Positions 23,999 through 34,331 of a DNA stretch of 64,000 nt are shown here, piece after piece. Numbering within the stretch: position 1 is the stretch's first letter; each line of letters starts with the position of its first letter. A program made the translations under genes and the position numbers. Under the pieces are notes generated by a model. That model ran no database searches and was not told where the DNA came from. It was given only the letters and a program-made list of their open reading frames with translations. This DNA comes from Methylobacterium sp. FF17 (lineage in GTDB: Bacteria > Pseudomonadota > Alphaproteobacteria > Rhizobiales > Beijerinckiaceae): assembly GCF_025813715.1 (NCBI RefSeq), contig NZ_CP107532.1, positions 5,671,274 through 5,735,273 on the forward strand, given 5' to 3'.

Positions 23999-26275
23999 AT
24001 GGGGATACCGGCCGATACGACGGACCGTCCGGCCTGGCTCGGGCGCGCGCATCCGCGCGTCGAGGGGCCGGCCAAGGTCACCGGCGCGGCGCGCTACGCC
24101 TCCGACACCCGCCTGCCGAACCTCGCCCATGCCGCCCTCGTCACGAGCACCATCCCGCGTGGACGGATCACCGGCTTCGACCTCGCGGCCGCGCGCGCCG
24201 TGCCGGGCACCCTCGGCATCTTCACCCATCGGGACTTCGCCGGGTCGATCCGGCCGGTGGATCACCTCATGGCGGGAGGCTACGCCAATAGCGGCCACCG
24301 TCCCCTCGGTTCGGACGCGGTCGCCTATGCGGGCCAGATCGTCGCCCTGGTGGTGGCCGAGAGCGTGGAGGCGGCCAGCGCGGCGGCCGCCCGCGTCGTC
24401 GTCGGCTACGAGCCCGCCCCCTTCGCGGACGGCCTCGATTCGGAGGGTGCCGAGACCGTGCGGCTCGCCGATCTCAAGCCGAAGCACCACGATCCCGCCT
24501 GCGGGGACGCCGATGCGGGGCTGGCGCGCGCCGATGCGGTCGTCGCGGCGCGCTACGAGACGCCGATCCAGCACCACAACCCCATCGAGCTGTACACCAC
24601 CACCTGCGCCTGGGACGGACCCCGCCTCACGGTCTACGAGCCCTCGCGCTACCTCGGCGCCGTCCGGCACGGTCTCGCCGCGCAACTCGGCCTCGATCCG
24701 GCCGACATCCGCGTGGTGGCCGGGCTGATCGGCGGCCATTTCGGCTCGAAGCTCGCCCTTGCGCAGTACACGGCCCCGGTGGCGCTGGCGGCCAGGGCCC
24801 TGGGCCGTCCGGTCGCCCTGGTGCCGAGCCGGCGCGACACCTTCACCATCGCCAATTACCGGCCCGAGACCCGCCACGACATCCGGCTCGGCGCGACGGC
24901 CGACGGGCGCTTCACGGCCCTCGTCCACAAGGCCACGGTGATCGCCTCGCGGTTCGACCCCTTCGCGATGGAGGGCACCGACGTCACCGCCAGCCTCTAT
25001 GCCTGCCCGAACGTGCGCACCGACGAGCGCGCCGTGCGGGTCGACCGCAACACGCCGGGGCCGATGCGCGCTCCCCCCGAGGTGCCCTACCTCTTCGCCC
25101 TGGAGAGCGCCGTCGACGAGATGGCGCATGCGCTGCGGCTCGACCCCATCGCCTTGCGCCGGCGCAACGACACCGCAACCGATCCGATCTCGGGCAAGCC
25201 CTTCTCCTCGCGCCCGCTCATGGCCTGCTTCGACGCCGGCGCCGAGGCCTTCGGCTGGGCGGAGCGGGACCCCGAGCCCGGCCGGATGCGGGAGGGGGCC
25301 TGGTGCATCGGCCTCGGCTGCGCGGCCTCCGTGCGCCCGGTTAAGATCGCCCCCGCCACGATGCGGGTCGCGCTCTCGGCCGGGGGGCGGGCCACGGTCG
25401 CCACCGCGCACCACGAGATCGGCAACGGCATCACGACGCTTCTCGCGCTCGGCGCCGCCGAGTGGCTCGGGATCGAACCGGAGGCGGTGACGGTGCGGCT
25501 GGGCGATACGGATCTGCCCGCCGCCGGCCTCTCGGGCGGATCCGCCACCACCACGAGCCTGCTCCACACCCTCGCGCAGGGATGCGAGGCGCTGCGTGCG
25601 CGCCTCGTCGCGGCGGCGGTCGCCGCGGACGCTCCCCTGGCGGGTGCCGATCCGGCCGGGTGCCGGCTCGCGGACCGCGCCCTGGCGGCGGCGGACGGAC
25701 GCCGCGCGCCGCTCGACGGACTCCTGGCGCGCACGGGCGAGATCGCCGAGACCGTCGCCTTCACGCCCGAGGGGTCGGGGCCGGAGGCCCTGGCGGCCAT
25801 GGAGGCGGGCCGCATGGCCCTCGGAACGGGAGCCGGCGAGAAGGCCGTGTCCTGGGCTTTCGGGGCGCAGTTCGCCCGCGTGCGGGTCCATGCGGAGACC
25901 GGCGAGGTCCGGGTCGACCGCCTGCTCGGCGCCTTTGCGGCGGGACGCATCCTCAACCCGCTCACCGCCCGGAGCCAACTCACGGGCGGCATGCTCTGGG
26001 GCCTCGGCTCGGCGCTTCTCGAAGAGACGATCCTCGACCGGGGCCATTATCGCAACGCGGATCTCGCCGAGTACCTCGTCGCCACCGCCGCCGACACCCC
26101 CGAGATCGAGGCGCTGTTCGTGCCCGACCCGGACGCGGCCGTGAACCCGCTTGGGCTCAAGGGTCTGGGCGAACTCGGGATCATCGGCGTCAACGCGGCT
26201 ATCGCCAACGCGGTCTTCAACGCGACGGGCCGCCGCATCCGCGCGCTGCCGATCCGGGTCGAGGATCTGCTGTGA
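23999..26275 (+). CDS. xanthine dehydrogenase/aldehyde oxidase family molybdenum-binding subunit
   Basis: 758 residues, full length for the large (molybdopterin cytosine dinucleotide) subunit. The a/b hammerhead domain begins at GRAHPRVEGPAKVTGAARYA; MoCo-binding stretches include IGGHFGSKLALAQYTAPVAL and HHEIGNGITT; the active-site Glu is about residue 725 in KGLGELGI. Such enzymes hydroxylate aldehydes or N-heterocycles and normally need [2Fe-2S] and FAD subunits encoded next to them; neither is present on either side. A GGGGGG run precedes the ATG at 23999. No Tat signal, so cytoplasmic unless carried by a partner. Confidence 0.9.
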   Translation: MGIPADTTDRPAWLGRAHPRVEGPAKVTGAARYASDTRLPNLAHAALVTSTIPRGRITGFDLAAARAVPGTLGIFTHRDFAGSIRPVDHLMAGGYANSGHRPLGSDAVAYAGQIVALVVAESVEAASAAAARVVVGYEPAPFADGLDSEGAETVRLADLKPKHHDPACGDADAGLARADAVVAARYETPIQHHNPIELYTTTCAWDGPRLTVYEPSRYLGAVRHGLAAQLGLDPADIRVVAGLIGGHFGSKLALAQYTAPVALAARALGRPVALVPSRRDTFTIANYRPETRHDIRLGATADGRFTALVHKATVIASRFDPFAMEGTDVTASLYACPNVRTDERAVRVDRNTPGPMRAPPEVPYLFALESAVDEMAHALRLDPIALRRRNDTATDPISGKPFSSRPLMACFDAGAEAFGWAERDPEPGRMREGAWCIGLGCAASVRPVKIAPATMRVALSAGGRATVATAHHEIGNGITTLLALGAAEWLGIEPEAVTVRLGDTDLPAAGLSGGSATTTSLLHTLAQGCEALRARLVAAAVAADAPLAGADPAGCRLADRALAAADGRRAPLDGLLARTGEIAETVAFTPEGSGPEALAAMEAGRMALGTGAGEKAVSWAFGAQFARVRVHAETGEVRVDRLLGAFAAGRILNPLTARSQLTGGMLWGLGSALLEETILDRGHYRNADLAEYLVATAADTPEIEALFVPDPDAAVNPLGLKGLGELGIIGVNAAIANAVFNATGRRIRALPIRVEDLL

Positions 26276-26306
26276 CCCGGGCGCTGATCCGCACGTTGGC
26301 CCCGAA

Positions 26307-26437
26307 TCAAAGGCGGTCGCGGATCTGATCGGTCCAGAAGCGCGCGCAGGTCCGGTGTTCCGGACCTGCGTCTTCCTTGGAGGATGGGAGCGCTTCTCCG
26401 CTCAGAGACGGTAGCGGATCTGGTCGGTCCAGAAGCG
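26307..26437. repeat. diverged echo of the ldtR 3' end, including a stop codon
   Basis: Bases 26402-26437 (last 11 codons and stop of ldtR) and 26307-26342 match at 32 of 36 positions. On the minus strand the echo reads RFWTDQIRDRL-stop; the gene reads RFWTDQIRYRL-stop. The copies are 95 bp apart with a hairpin between them. Confidence 0.8.
26344..26367. terminator. hairpin downstream of ldtR
   Basis: Perfect 10-bp stem, GCAGGTCCGG (26344-26353) with CCGGACCTGC (26358-26367), loop TGTT. It lies 35 bp after the ldtR stop, before the echoed tail. No clear T-tract on either side, so termination strength is uncertain. Confidence 0.55.
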
Positions 26438-26914
26438 CTCCAGCCGGCTGAGTGCCACGTTGAGGCGGCCGAAATCGTCGTCCGAGATGCCGCCGATCGG
26501 CTGGATGGTACGGGCGTGCTTGTCGTAGAGGCTCTGGATGATGTCGTGGACCTGACGCCCCTTGTCGGTGAGGCTGATGCGCACCGAGCGGCGATCCGTC
26601 TTCGAGCGGGCGTGGTGGAGGTAGCCGGCCTCGACGAGCTTCTTGACGTTGTAGGAGACGTTCGAGCCGAGATAGTAGCCCTTGGTGCGCAGTTCGCTCG
26701 CGGTCAGCTCCTTGTCGCCGATGTTGTAGAGGAGCAGCGCCTGGACGCTGTTCACGTCCTCGCGGTCGCGACGCTCGAACTCGTCCTTGATCACGTCGAG
26801 AAGCCGGCGGTGCAGGCGCTCCACGAGGTGCAGGGCTTCCAGGTACGCGTCGTGGGCCGATGCGGTTTCGGGGGCGGTTTTGGTCTCGCTGACCTTGGCG
26901 GCTTGGGACTTCAT
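26402..26914 (-). CDS. ldtR: MarR family regulator LdtR
   Basis: 170 residues from the ATG at 26914 (GAGG six to seven bases upstream; an adjacent ATG at 26917 and a longer start at 26962 are alternatives). The MarR winged helix carries the LdtR-typical QALLLYNIGDKELTASELRT, then GYYLGSNVSYNVKKLVEAGYL and the wing RSKTDRRSVRISLT. LdtR, described in Liberibacter and Sinorhizobium, controls an L,D-transpeptidase, osmotic tolerance and motility. The DUF6163 gene upstream is its usual neighbour in Hyphomicrobiales, which supports the name. Confidence 0.88.
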   Translation of the reverse strand: MKSQAAKVSETKTAPETASAHDAYLEALHLVERLHRRLLDVIKDEFERRDREDVNSVQALLLYNIGDKELTASELRTKGYYLGSNVSYNVKKLVEAGYLHHARSKTDRRSVRISLTDKGRQVHDIIQSLYDKHARTIQPIGGISDDDFGRLNVALSRLERFWTDQIRYRL

Positions 26915-27077
26915 CATGAGCCTCATCGGTCTGTTCGCTTCGGGGCCGGTGTTCTTCGCCACCGCTCATGAAGCCAACCTAGGAGTCGCAGATGAAAGAC
27001 GGTTTAAGCGATAGGATGAATTTGCGATTTACCTCTCTGGGTAAATGCAAGATGAAGCGATCCCCGTAACGCCCCGT

Positions 27078-27545
27078 TTACCGGATCTCCCGGGCCGCCA
27101 GGAAAGATAAGATAAAATACATCGCAATAATCCCGCCCTGTATAGCCAGGTAGGGCGTCGACATCGGCAGCAGTTGCGGCGTCAGGATCGCGAGGGTGAG
27201 CGTGCTGGTGGCGGCCAGCAGCCAGACCACGCCGCCCCAGGCGCTGGTGAGCCAGAGGCCGACCGCCGCCATCGCGTCGATCACCGCGAAGTAGACGATC
27301 ACGCTCTGGCGACCGATCGGCTCCGATTCGAAGGGCCGGGCGCCGGGCAGCACGTCGAGGATGCTGGCCCAGGTCGCCACCGCCTTGGCCAGCCAGAACA
27401 GGGCGGTGACGCGCATGAACCAGATCAGGACCACGTCCCAGCCGCTCTGCGGCGACTGCGGCACCCGCTCGATCCGGTCCCCCCCGCCCTCGCCGCCCCG
27501 GCCCCGCGCCTCGCGGGGGCCGCCCAGCTTCGTCAATCCGCGCAT
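27078..27545 (-). CDS. DUF6163-like four-helix membrane protein
   Basis: 155 residues from the ATG at 27545. A Gly/Arg-rich cytoplasmic N-terminus of about 35 residues is followed by four hydrophobic helices (WDVVLIWFMRVTALFWLAKA; VIVYFAVIDAMAAVGLWLTS; GGVVWLLAATSTLTLAIL; a last one before a basic end). Length, topology and place next to ldtR match the DUF6163 family. No known activity; a link to envelope or osmotic response is only inferred from LdtR. It begins 13 bp after the acyl-CoA hydratase-type gene and may be transcribed with it. Confidence 0.7.
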   Translation of the reverse strand: MRGLTKLGGPREARGRGGEGGGDRIERVPQSPQSGWDVVLIWFMRVTALFWLAKAVATWASILDVLPGARPFESEPIGRQSVIVYFAVIDAMAAVGLWLTSAWGGVVWLLAATSTLTLAILTPQLLPMSTPYLAIQGGIIAMYFILSFLAAREIR

Positions 27546-27558
27546 GCCGGGCCTCTCG

Positions 27559-28614
27559 TCACCGCTCGAAATCGGGTTCGGGTGCGTCACCCGGCGCGAA
27601 GGCCGCGGCGATCGTGCCGGGGTCGACGGCCCCCAGGGTCGCGGGCGACCAGGCCGGCGCGCCGTCCTTGTCGATCACGGCGGCGCGCACGCCTTCGAAG
27701 AAGTCGTGTCCGCGCATCAGGGCGCTGACCATGCGGTACTCGGTGCGCAGCGCGTCGGGGAAGGTCAGGGTCGCGCCCCGGCGCATCTGCTCGCGCACCA
27801 GCACGAGGCTGGTGGGGGAGCGCGTGCGCATCAGCGCGGCCGTCTCCGTCGCGAAGGCGGACCCGTCCGCATCGAGGCGCGCCAGGATGTCGGGTACGGT
27901 GTCGGCGCCGAAGCAGGCGTCGATGCGGGCGCGTTCGCGGACCAGCACCCCCGGGTCCGGCACCGGCCGGGCGCGGTCGGCGAGCACCGGGTCGATCGGC
28001 CCGCCCCCGGCGAGGGCGTCCACGAGGGCGTCGAAATCGGCGGCCGCCGCGTGGTGCGTGGCCAGCCCCACCGCGTGCGCGTCGCCGGGGCCGATCCGGG
28101 TGCCCGTCAGGGCGAGATAGGTGCCGGTGAGGCCGGGCAGGCGCGGCAGCACGTAGGTCATGCCGACATCCGGAAACAGCCCGATGCCCACCTCCGGCAT
28201 CGCGAAGCTGTAGCTCTCGGAGGAGACCCGGTGGCTGCCATGCACCGAGATGCCGTTGCCCCCGCCCATCACGAGGCCCTCGATCAGGCTGACGATGGGT
28301 TTGGGTAAGTGCTTCACGGCGGCGTCGAGGCCGTACTCGGCGCGCCAGAACGCATCGACGCCCGCGTGGTCGCCGGCCGTGGCGAGGGCATGGATCTCGC
28401 GGATGTCGCCCCCGGCGCAGAAGGCCCGCCCACCCCGACCGCGCAGGACGAGGCGGGTCACGGCGGCATCCTCGGCCCAGGCCGCGAGTTGCGCCCGCAT
28501 CGCCTCGAGCATCGCGCGCGTGAGGGCGTTCAGGGCGCGCGGCCGGTTCAGGGTCACGAGGCCCACCGCCCCGCGCCGCTCGAACAGGATCTCCGCCTCG
28601 CCTGAATCCGCCAT
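27559..28614 (-). CDS. enoyl-CoA hydratase/isomerase family, 3-hydroxyisobutyryl-CoA hydrolase-like
   Basis: 351 residues, longer than simple crotonases (about 260) and right for HIBYL-CoA hydrolases. Oxyanion-hole region FCAGGDIREIHAL, then GLVMGGGNGISVHG, and the HIBCH-like ESYSFAMPEVGIGLFPDVG carrying the expected catalytic acidic residues. The C-terminal half (RTRSPTSLVLVREQMRRG) matches that subfamily. In valine breakdown the enzyme frees 3-hydroxyisobutyrate from its CoA ester; related enzymes can also act on other beta-hydroxyacyl-CoAs. GGAG lies before the ATG at 28614. Confidence 0.85.
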   Translation of the reverse strand: MADSGEAEILFERRGAVGLVTLNRPRALNALTRAMLEAMRAQLAAWAEDAAVTRLVLRGRGGRAFCAGGDIREIHALATAGDHAGVDAFWRAEYGLDAAVKHLPKPIVSLIEGLVMGGGNGISVHGSHRVSSESYSFAMPEVGIGLFPDVGMTYVLPRLPGLTGTYLALTGTRIGPGDAHAVGLATHHAAAADFDALVDALAGGGPIDPVLADRARPVPDPGVLVRERARIDACFGADTVPDILARLDADGSAFATETAALMRTRSPTSLVLVREQMRRGATLTFPDALRTEYRMVSALMRGHDFFEGVRAAVIDKDGAPAWSPATLGAVDPGTIAAAFAPGDAPEPDFER

Positions 28615-28643
28615 CGTCGCTCCCGCCTGGATCGCCTGCTTAG

Positions 28644-30310
<1,667 letters not shown>

Positions 30311-30400
30311 ATCGATCTTGAGAGTTGTGCGGCGCACGCCCACATTTCGGGACGGAACGACAGCCGCTCCATTCCGCGAGCGCCGTTCAGGAGCGCCCCC

Positions 30401-30889
30401 ATGCGCGAGACGCAAAGCCCCTACGCCGATCGCTACGCGGCCGGCTACGCCCCCCAGTTTCCGGTCCCCTACGTCCGGGGCAGCCTCGGGGCGCGCTTCG
30501 TCGCCTACCTCCTCGACATCCTGTTCATCTTCGGCTTCACGGCCTTCCTGATGCTGGCGATCACGGTGGTCGGCGTGCTCACCTTCGGCCTCGGCTGGAC
30601 GCTGTTCGCGATCCTCCCCGCCAGCGGCATCCTCTACAGCGCCATCACGGTGGGGGGCGCGGGCCAGGGCACCTGGGGCATGCGGATGATGGGCCTGCGC
30701 GTCGTGGCCCCCGAGAGCGGCGCCCGCGTCGATTACCTCACCGCCGCGATCCACGCGCTGCTGTTCTACGTGGCCGTGGCCTCCGCGTTCGTGCTCTGGA
30801 TGCTCGATGTCGGCATCGGCCTCGTGCGCGCCGACCGCCGCCTCGGGCATGACCTGCTCCTCGGCCTCGCCGTGGTGCGCGCGGACTGA
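30401..30889 (+). CDS. RDD family membrane protein
   Basis: 162 residues. After a Tyr/Pro-rich cytoplasmic N-terminus comes LGARFVAYLLDILFIFGF, the helix that carries the RxxxxxxD pattern of the RDD domain, then further helices and GQGTWGMRMMGLRVV, the second conserved block, ending in RADRRLGHDLLLGLAVV. RDD proteins are small membrane proteins of mostly unknown role; a few are linked to Na+/H+ exchange. It follows the lipoprotein gene and is closed by a GC-rich hairpin. Confidence 0.87.
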   Translation: MRETQSPYADRYAAGYAPQFPVPYVRGSLGARFVAYLLDILFIFGFTAFLMLAITVVGVLTFGLGWTLFAILPASGILYSAITVGGAGQGTWGMRMMGLRVVAPESGARVDYLTAAIHALLFYVAVASAFVLWMLDVGIGLVRADRRLGHDLLLGLAVVRAD

Positions 30890-30902
30890 GGGGACGCGGC
30901 GT

Positions 30903-30924
30903 CCCGCCCGGGGCTCCGGGCGGG
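30903..30924 (+). terminator. GC-rich hairpin after the RDD gene
   Basis: CCCGCCCGG (30903-30911) with CCGGGCGGG (30916-30924), loop GGCT. Lies 14 bp after the stop; no U-tract, so termination is likely but not certain. Confidence 0.6.
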
Positions 30925-30940
30925 GGCAGGGTTCGACCAG

Positions 30941-31007
30941 GATCAAGTCCTCGGCATGGATCAAGTCCTCGGGAAGGATCAAGTCCTGGGGAAGGATCAG
31001 GGCCGGG
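30941..31007. repeat. 18-bp tandem repeat, three copies plus a partial
   Basis: GATCAAGTCCTCGG-type units at 30941-30958, 30959-30976 and 30977-30994, then a degenerate GATCAGGGCCGGG. They lie in the 251-bp gap before bpt. Each unit reads DQVLGK in one plus frame, but no start or codon signature supports a protein. Confidence 0.85.
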
Positions 31008-31140
31008 ATCGGGCTGCGACGAAGGTTTCGCACGAAATCGTTCCGAGGACCGCAGGGGGTGTTGAGCCGGCCCACGATGCGGATACACTCAAGTCTCGGC
31101 CCGCGTTTCGCAGGCCCCGCGCGGCGAGCGACAGACAAGC

Positions 31141-31887
31141 GTGACGAGCCATTCCCGGGATACCCCGCAATTCTACCTGACGGCCCCCTCGCCGTGCCCG
31201 TACCTGCCGGGGCAGGAGGAGCGGAAGGTGTTCACGCACCTCGTCGGCCGTCGCGCCCGCGACCTCAACGAGATCCTGACGCAGGGCGGCTTCCGCCGCT
31301 CGCAGACCATCGCCTATCGGCCGGCCTGCGAATCCTGCCGCGCCTGCATCTCGGTGCGGGTGGTGGTGTCCGATTTCCGGCCATCGGGCAGCCAGCGCCG
31401 CATCCTCCAGCGCAACCACGACCTTGTGGGCAACCCGGAGCCCAACCGCCCGGCCTCCGAGCAATACGCCCTCTTCCGGCGCTACCTCGACGCCCGCCAC
31501 GGCGACGGCGGCATGGTCGACATGACCGTCCTCGACTACGCGATGATGATCGAGGACAGCCACGTCGACACCCACCTCGTGGCCTATCGCCGGCGCGGCC
31601 CCGACACCGCGATCAACGGGCGCGGCACCGGCCCGACCGTCGCCCTGTGCCTCACCGACGTCCTCGCGGACGGCCTCTCGATGGTCTACTCGTTCTACGA
31701 TCCGTCCGAGGCGCATCGCTCGCTCGGCACCTTCATGATCCTCGACCACATCCGGCGCGCGGCCGAACTCGGCCTGCCCTACCTCTACCTCGGCTACTGG
31801 GTCGAGGGATCGCGCAAGATGGACTACAAGGCCCGTTTCACCCCGCAGGAGCGCCTGATGGGGCCGGGCTGGCAGCGGGTGGAGTGA
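31141..31887 (+). CDS. bpt: aspartate/glutamate leucyltransferase Bpt
   Basis: 248 residues, GTG start. Bacterial leucyl-tRNA-protein transferase family related to eukaryotic arginyltransferase ATE1. N-terminal [16 protein letters not shown] and [13 protein letters not shown] hold the Cys cluster (63, 66, 69) characteristic of the family. The GNAT-like C-terminal half contains [20 protein letters not shown] and [18 protein letters not shown]. It adds Leu to proteins with N-terminal Asp or Glu so that ClpS/ClpAP degrade them. Runs in the same direction as the hemB cluster, behind the tandem repeat. Confidence 0.93.
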   Translation: MTSHSRDTPQFYLTAPSPCPYLPGQEERKVFTHLVGRRARDLNEILTQGGFRRSQTIAYRPACESCRACISVRVVVSDFRPSGSQRRILQRNHDLVGNPEPNRPASEQYALFRRYLDARHGDGGMVDMTVLDYAMMIEDSHVDTHLVAYRRRGPDTAINGRGTGPTVALCLTDVLADGLSMVYSFYDPSEAHRSLGTFMILDHIRRAAELGLPYLYLGYWVEGSRKMDYKARFTPQERLMGPGWQRVE

Positions 31888-31895
31888 GCCACCCG
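31876..31895. terminator. short hairpin at the end of bpt
   Basis: CGGGTGG (31876-31882) with CCACCCG (31889-31895), loop AGTGAG, straddling the bpt stop codon and 11 bp short of the convergent receptor gene. Stem is short and lacks T-runs. Confidence 0.4.
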
Positions 31896-31905
31896 CCGCC
31901 GCGAC

Positions 31906-34044
31906 TCAGAACCGCGCGATGATCTGCGCGCGGATGGTGCGCGGCGCACCGGGCTGGATGTTGTTGTTGCCGTCGGCGGTGGCGATGTAGCGCCGGTCGA
32001 ACGCGTTCTCGATGTTGATCTGCGCGCGCCAGAACTCGTTCACCTTGTAGAACAGGCCCAGGTCGAAGCGGGTGATGCCGGGCAGGCGCACCGTGTTGTC
32101 CGAGGACGCGAAGGTGTGTCCGGTCTGGATGTAGCCGACGCCGAAGGAGAGTTCGGGCGTGACCTCGAACTTGTTCCAGAGAGTGAAGGCGTTGAAGGGC
32201 ACGAGCCCGACGGTGTTGCCCCGCATGATCGTGGTCGAGACGTTGCTGACGATGCGGGCATCCGTGAAGGCGTAGCCGCCCGCCACCTGCCACCAGTCGG
32301 TGACGTAGCCGTTGGCCCCGATCTCCGCCCCTTGGGTGGTCGTCTGGCCGCTGGTGAGGAAGAATCCGAGACGGTTCGGATCGGCGATGCGCTGGTTGAA
32401 GCGGTCGAGGTTGTACAGGGCGCCCGTGAGCTGGAGCAGCGGCGAGACGTCGTACTTCACGCCGACCTCCGCGTTCTCGAAACGCTCCGGCTGCGCGATG
32501 GCGAGCCCCGGCGTCAGGGACCCGAACTGGTCGCCGGACGAGGGCAGGTAGGAGACGCTGTAGCTGCCGTAGAAGGCGAGGTTCTCCAGCGGCTTCAGGA
32601 CCACGCCGGCGCGCGGAGAGACGAGGTCGTCGACCCGGTTGGTCTGCACCGGGACGGGCGCCCGCGCGTTCAGGTTGTTCGACGTGAAGTCGAAATGGTC
32701 GTAGCGCAGGCCGCCGATGACCTGCAGGTGCGGGCCGATCTCGATCTGGTCCTGGGCGTAGACCGCCGCCAGCCCGAGGTCGTAGCGGGTGTTGTTGCCG
32801 GTGGTGTTGCGGAAGGCGACGGGCGCGCGGGTGACCGAGGCCAGCGGATTGACCACGAGGGTCTGGGTGCCGTTGGGGAAGAACCCCTCCTCGCGGAAGG
32901 CGCGGCCCTCCTGGTAGCCGAGTTCGAAGCCGGCCAGCAGGGTGTGCCGCAGGACGCCCGTGTCGAACTTGTAGGTGAGATCGTTCTGGCTGAAGTAGTT
33001 CGTCCGCGGCGTCTCGTTGTTGTACGCCGTGATGTTGACGGCGGTGCCGGCCGCGTTGACCGCCCCGCCCGGGAAGACGTTCTGGTAGAACTTCTGGTAG
33101 TCCGCGAAGCGCAGGGTGCTGTGCAGCGCCACGCCGGACTCGAACAGGTGGTCGAGGGTCGCGGTGGCGATGTGGGCGTCGACGCGGGCGTAGCTCAGGT
33201 CCGGATTGCCGAAATACGTGGCGGTGTTCTGGCGGTAGCGGTAGGGCCGCCCGAACTGCGAGGGGATGCCGCGATCCGTGGTCCGCTCGTCGTGGAAGTA
33301 CTCGTAGGACAGCTTGAGCGTCGTGACCGGGCTCAACAGGAACGTCATCGTCGGGTTGATGCCGTAGCGGCGGATGTCGCCGAAGTCGCGATAGGTGCCC
33401 GTATCCTCGAACATGCCGTTGAGGCGGAAGTACACGCTGTCGCTGATCCGGTCGCCCACATCGACCGCCACGCGCTTGTTCCCGAACTGGCCGCCCTGGG
33501 CCACGATCTCGCGGATCGGGATGCCGTCGGCCTCCTTCAGGACGCGGTTGATGACGCCGCCGCCGCCGCCGCGCCCGAACACCAGGGCGTTGGGGCCCTT
33601 GAGCACCTCGATCCGCTGCGTGTTGTAGAGGTCGCGGAAGTACTGCACGTCGTCGCGCACGCCGTTGACGTAGAAATCGGCGTTGGAGCGCTGGCCACGG
33701 ATCACGAGGTCGTCGCGGTTGCCCTCGCCCTGGTGCGGGATGATGCCCGGGACGTAGCGCACGGCCTCCTCGATCGATTGGAAGCCCTGGTCGCGGATCT
33801 GGGCCTGGGTCACGACGGTGACGGATTGCGGCGTGTCGATGAGCGGCGTGGTGGTCTTCGTCGCGCTGCGCGTCTCCCGCGTCAGGTAGCCCACCGTATT
33901 GCCGCGCAGGCCTTCGACGCTCAACTGATCCAGGGTGACCGCGGTGTCCGCCGGGAGGATGGCCGGTTGCGCCAGGGCGATCCCCGGCAGCGCGGTTCCG
34001 CACAACAGGGTCGCGAGGACACGCGACGTTGCTGCAATCTTCAT
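31906..34044 (-). CDS. TonB-dependent siderophore receptor (copy A)
   Basis: 712 residues, signal peptide MKIAATSRVLATLLCGTALP with cleavage near ALA-QP. A TonB-box-like region and plug follow (TPQSVTVVTQAQIRDQG, then PHQGEGNRDDLVIRGQ and FGRGGGGGVINRVLKEADG), then a 22-strand barrel ending INIENAFDRRYIATADGNNN and a terminal Phe. It matches the FhuA/FiuA-type hydroxamate and catechol receptor group. Ligand not predictable. Paralogue of the gene just upstream (copy B), with very similar sequence blocks. It has its own 287-bp promoter region and so can be expressed alone. Confidence 0.93.
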   Translation of the reverse strand: MKIAATSRVLATLLCGTALPGIALAQPAILPADTAVTLDQLSVEGLRGNTVGYLTRETRSATKTTTPLIDTPQSVTVVTQAQIRDQGFQSIEEAVRYVPGIIPHQGEGNRDDLVIRGQRSNADFYVNGVRDDVQYFRDLYNTQRIEVLKGPNALVFGRGGGGGVINRVLKEADGIPIREIVAQGGQFGNKRVAVDVGDRISDSVYFRLNGMFEDTGTYRDFGDIRRYGINPTMTFLLSPVTTLKLSYEYFHDERTTDRGIPSQFGRPYRYRQNTATYFGNPDLSYARVDAHIATATLDHLFESGVALHSTLRFADYQKFYQNVFPGGAVNAAGTAVNITAYNNETPRTNYFSQNDLTYKFDTGVLRHTLLAGFELGYQEGRAFREEGFFPNGTQTLVVNPLASVTRAPVAFRNTTGNNTRYDLGLAAVYAQDQIEIGPHLQVIGGLRYDHFDFTSNNLNARAPVPVQTNRVDDLVSPRAGVVLKPLENLAFYGSYSVSYLPSSGDQFGSLTPGLAIAQPERFENAEVGVKYDVSPLLQLTGALYNLDRFNQRIADPNRLGFFLTSGQTTTQGAEIGANGYVTDWWQVAGGYAFTDARIVSNVSTTIMRGNTVGLVPFNAFTLWNKFEVTPELSFGVGYIQTGHTFASSDNTVRLPGITRFDLGLFYKVNEFWRAQINIENAFDRRYIATADGNNNIQPGAPRTIRAQIIARF

Positions 34045-34331
34045 AATCGATTCCACCGGCTCTCGGATCACGTCTTGTTGATCTTGTGCCCCTCGGTCGA
34101 TCCAGGGACTGATTTGTCCCATGATCTCCAAGTACGGGCCAAGCAAGCGGTCGGAGCGGTCGATCCCGTTATTTGTCTTATAACGGCTCTAAGAAGCCAT
34201 CGAAATCATTCGGCAACATGTTCGTAACATTTAGCAAAGTTGTTTCCGGCTTAATCCTGGATCGATTCTAAAAACGGTCGATCCAGGAGGGATTGTGGCC
34301 GGATTGCAACAGCGTCGCAGCGCGCGCCGGC
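34045..34331 (-). promoter_or_regulatory. promoter region of receptor A, with terminator of receptor B
   Basis: Starts, in transcription order, with a perfect 11-bp inverted repeat (34255-34265 with 34278-34288, 12-nt loop) that can terminate receptor B. Then comes an AT-rich stretch (about 34160-34250) suited to a promoter. CGGTCGATCCAGG occurs at 34094-34106 and 34275-34287, and GGGAC/GTCCC pair at 34105-34120. No canonical Fur box was identified by eye. Confidence 0.55.

Noticed and set aside
30941..31007. CRISPR-like repeat array
   Set aside because: Units are contiguous 18-mers without spacers; no cas genes.
30956..31144. Small protein with DQVLGK repeats
   Set aside because: No ribosome site, and the C-terminal part overlaps the bpt leader with no sign of selection.
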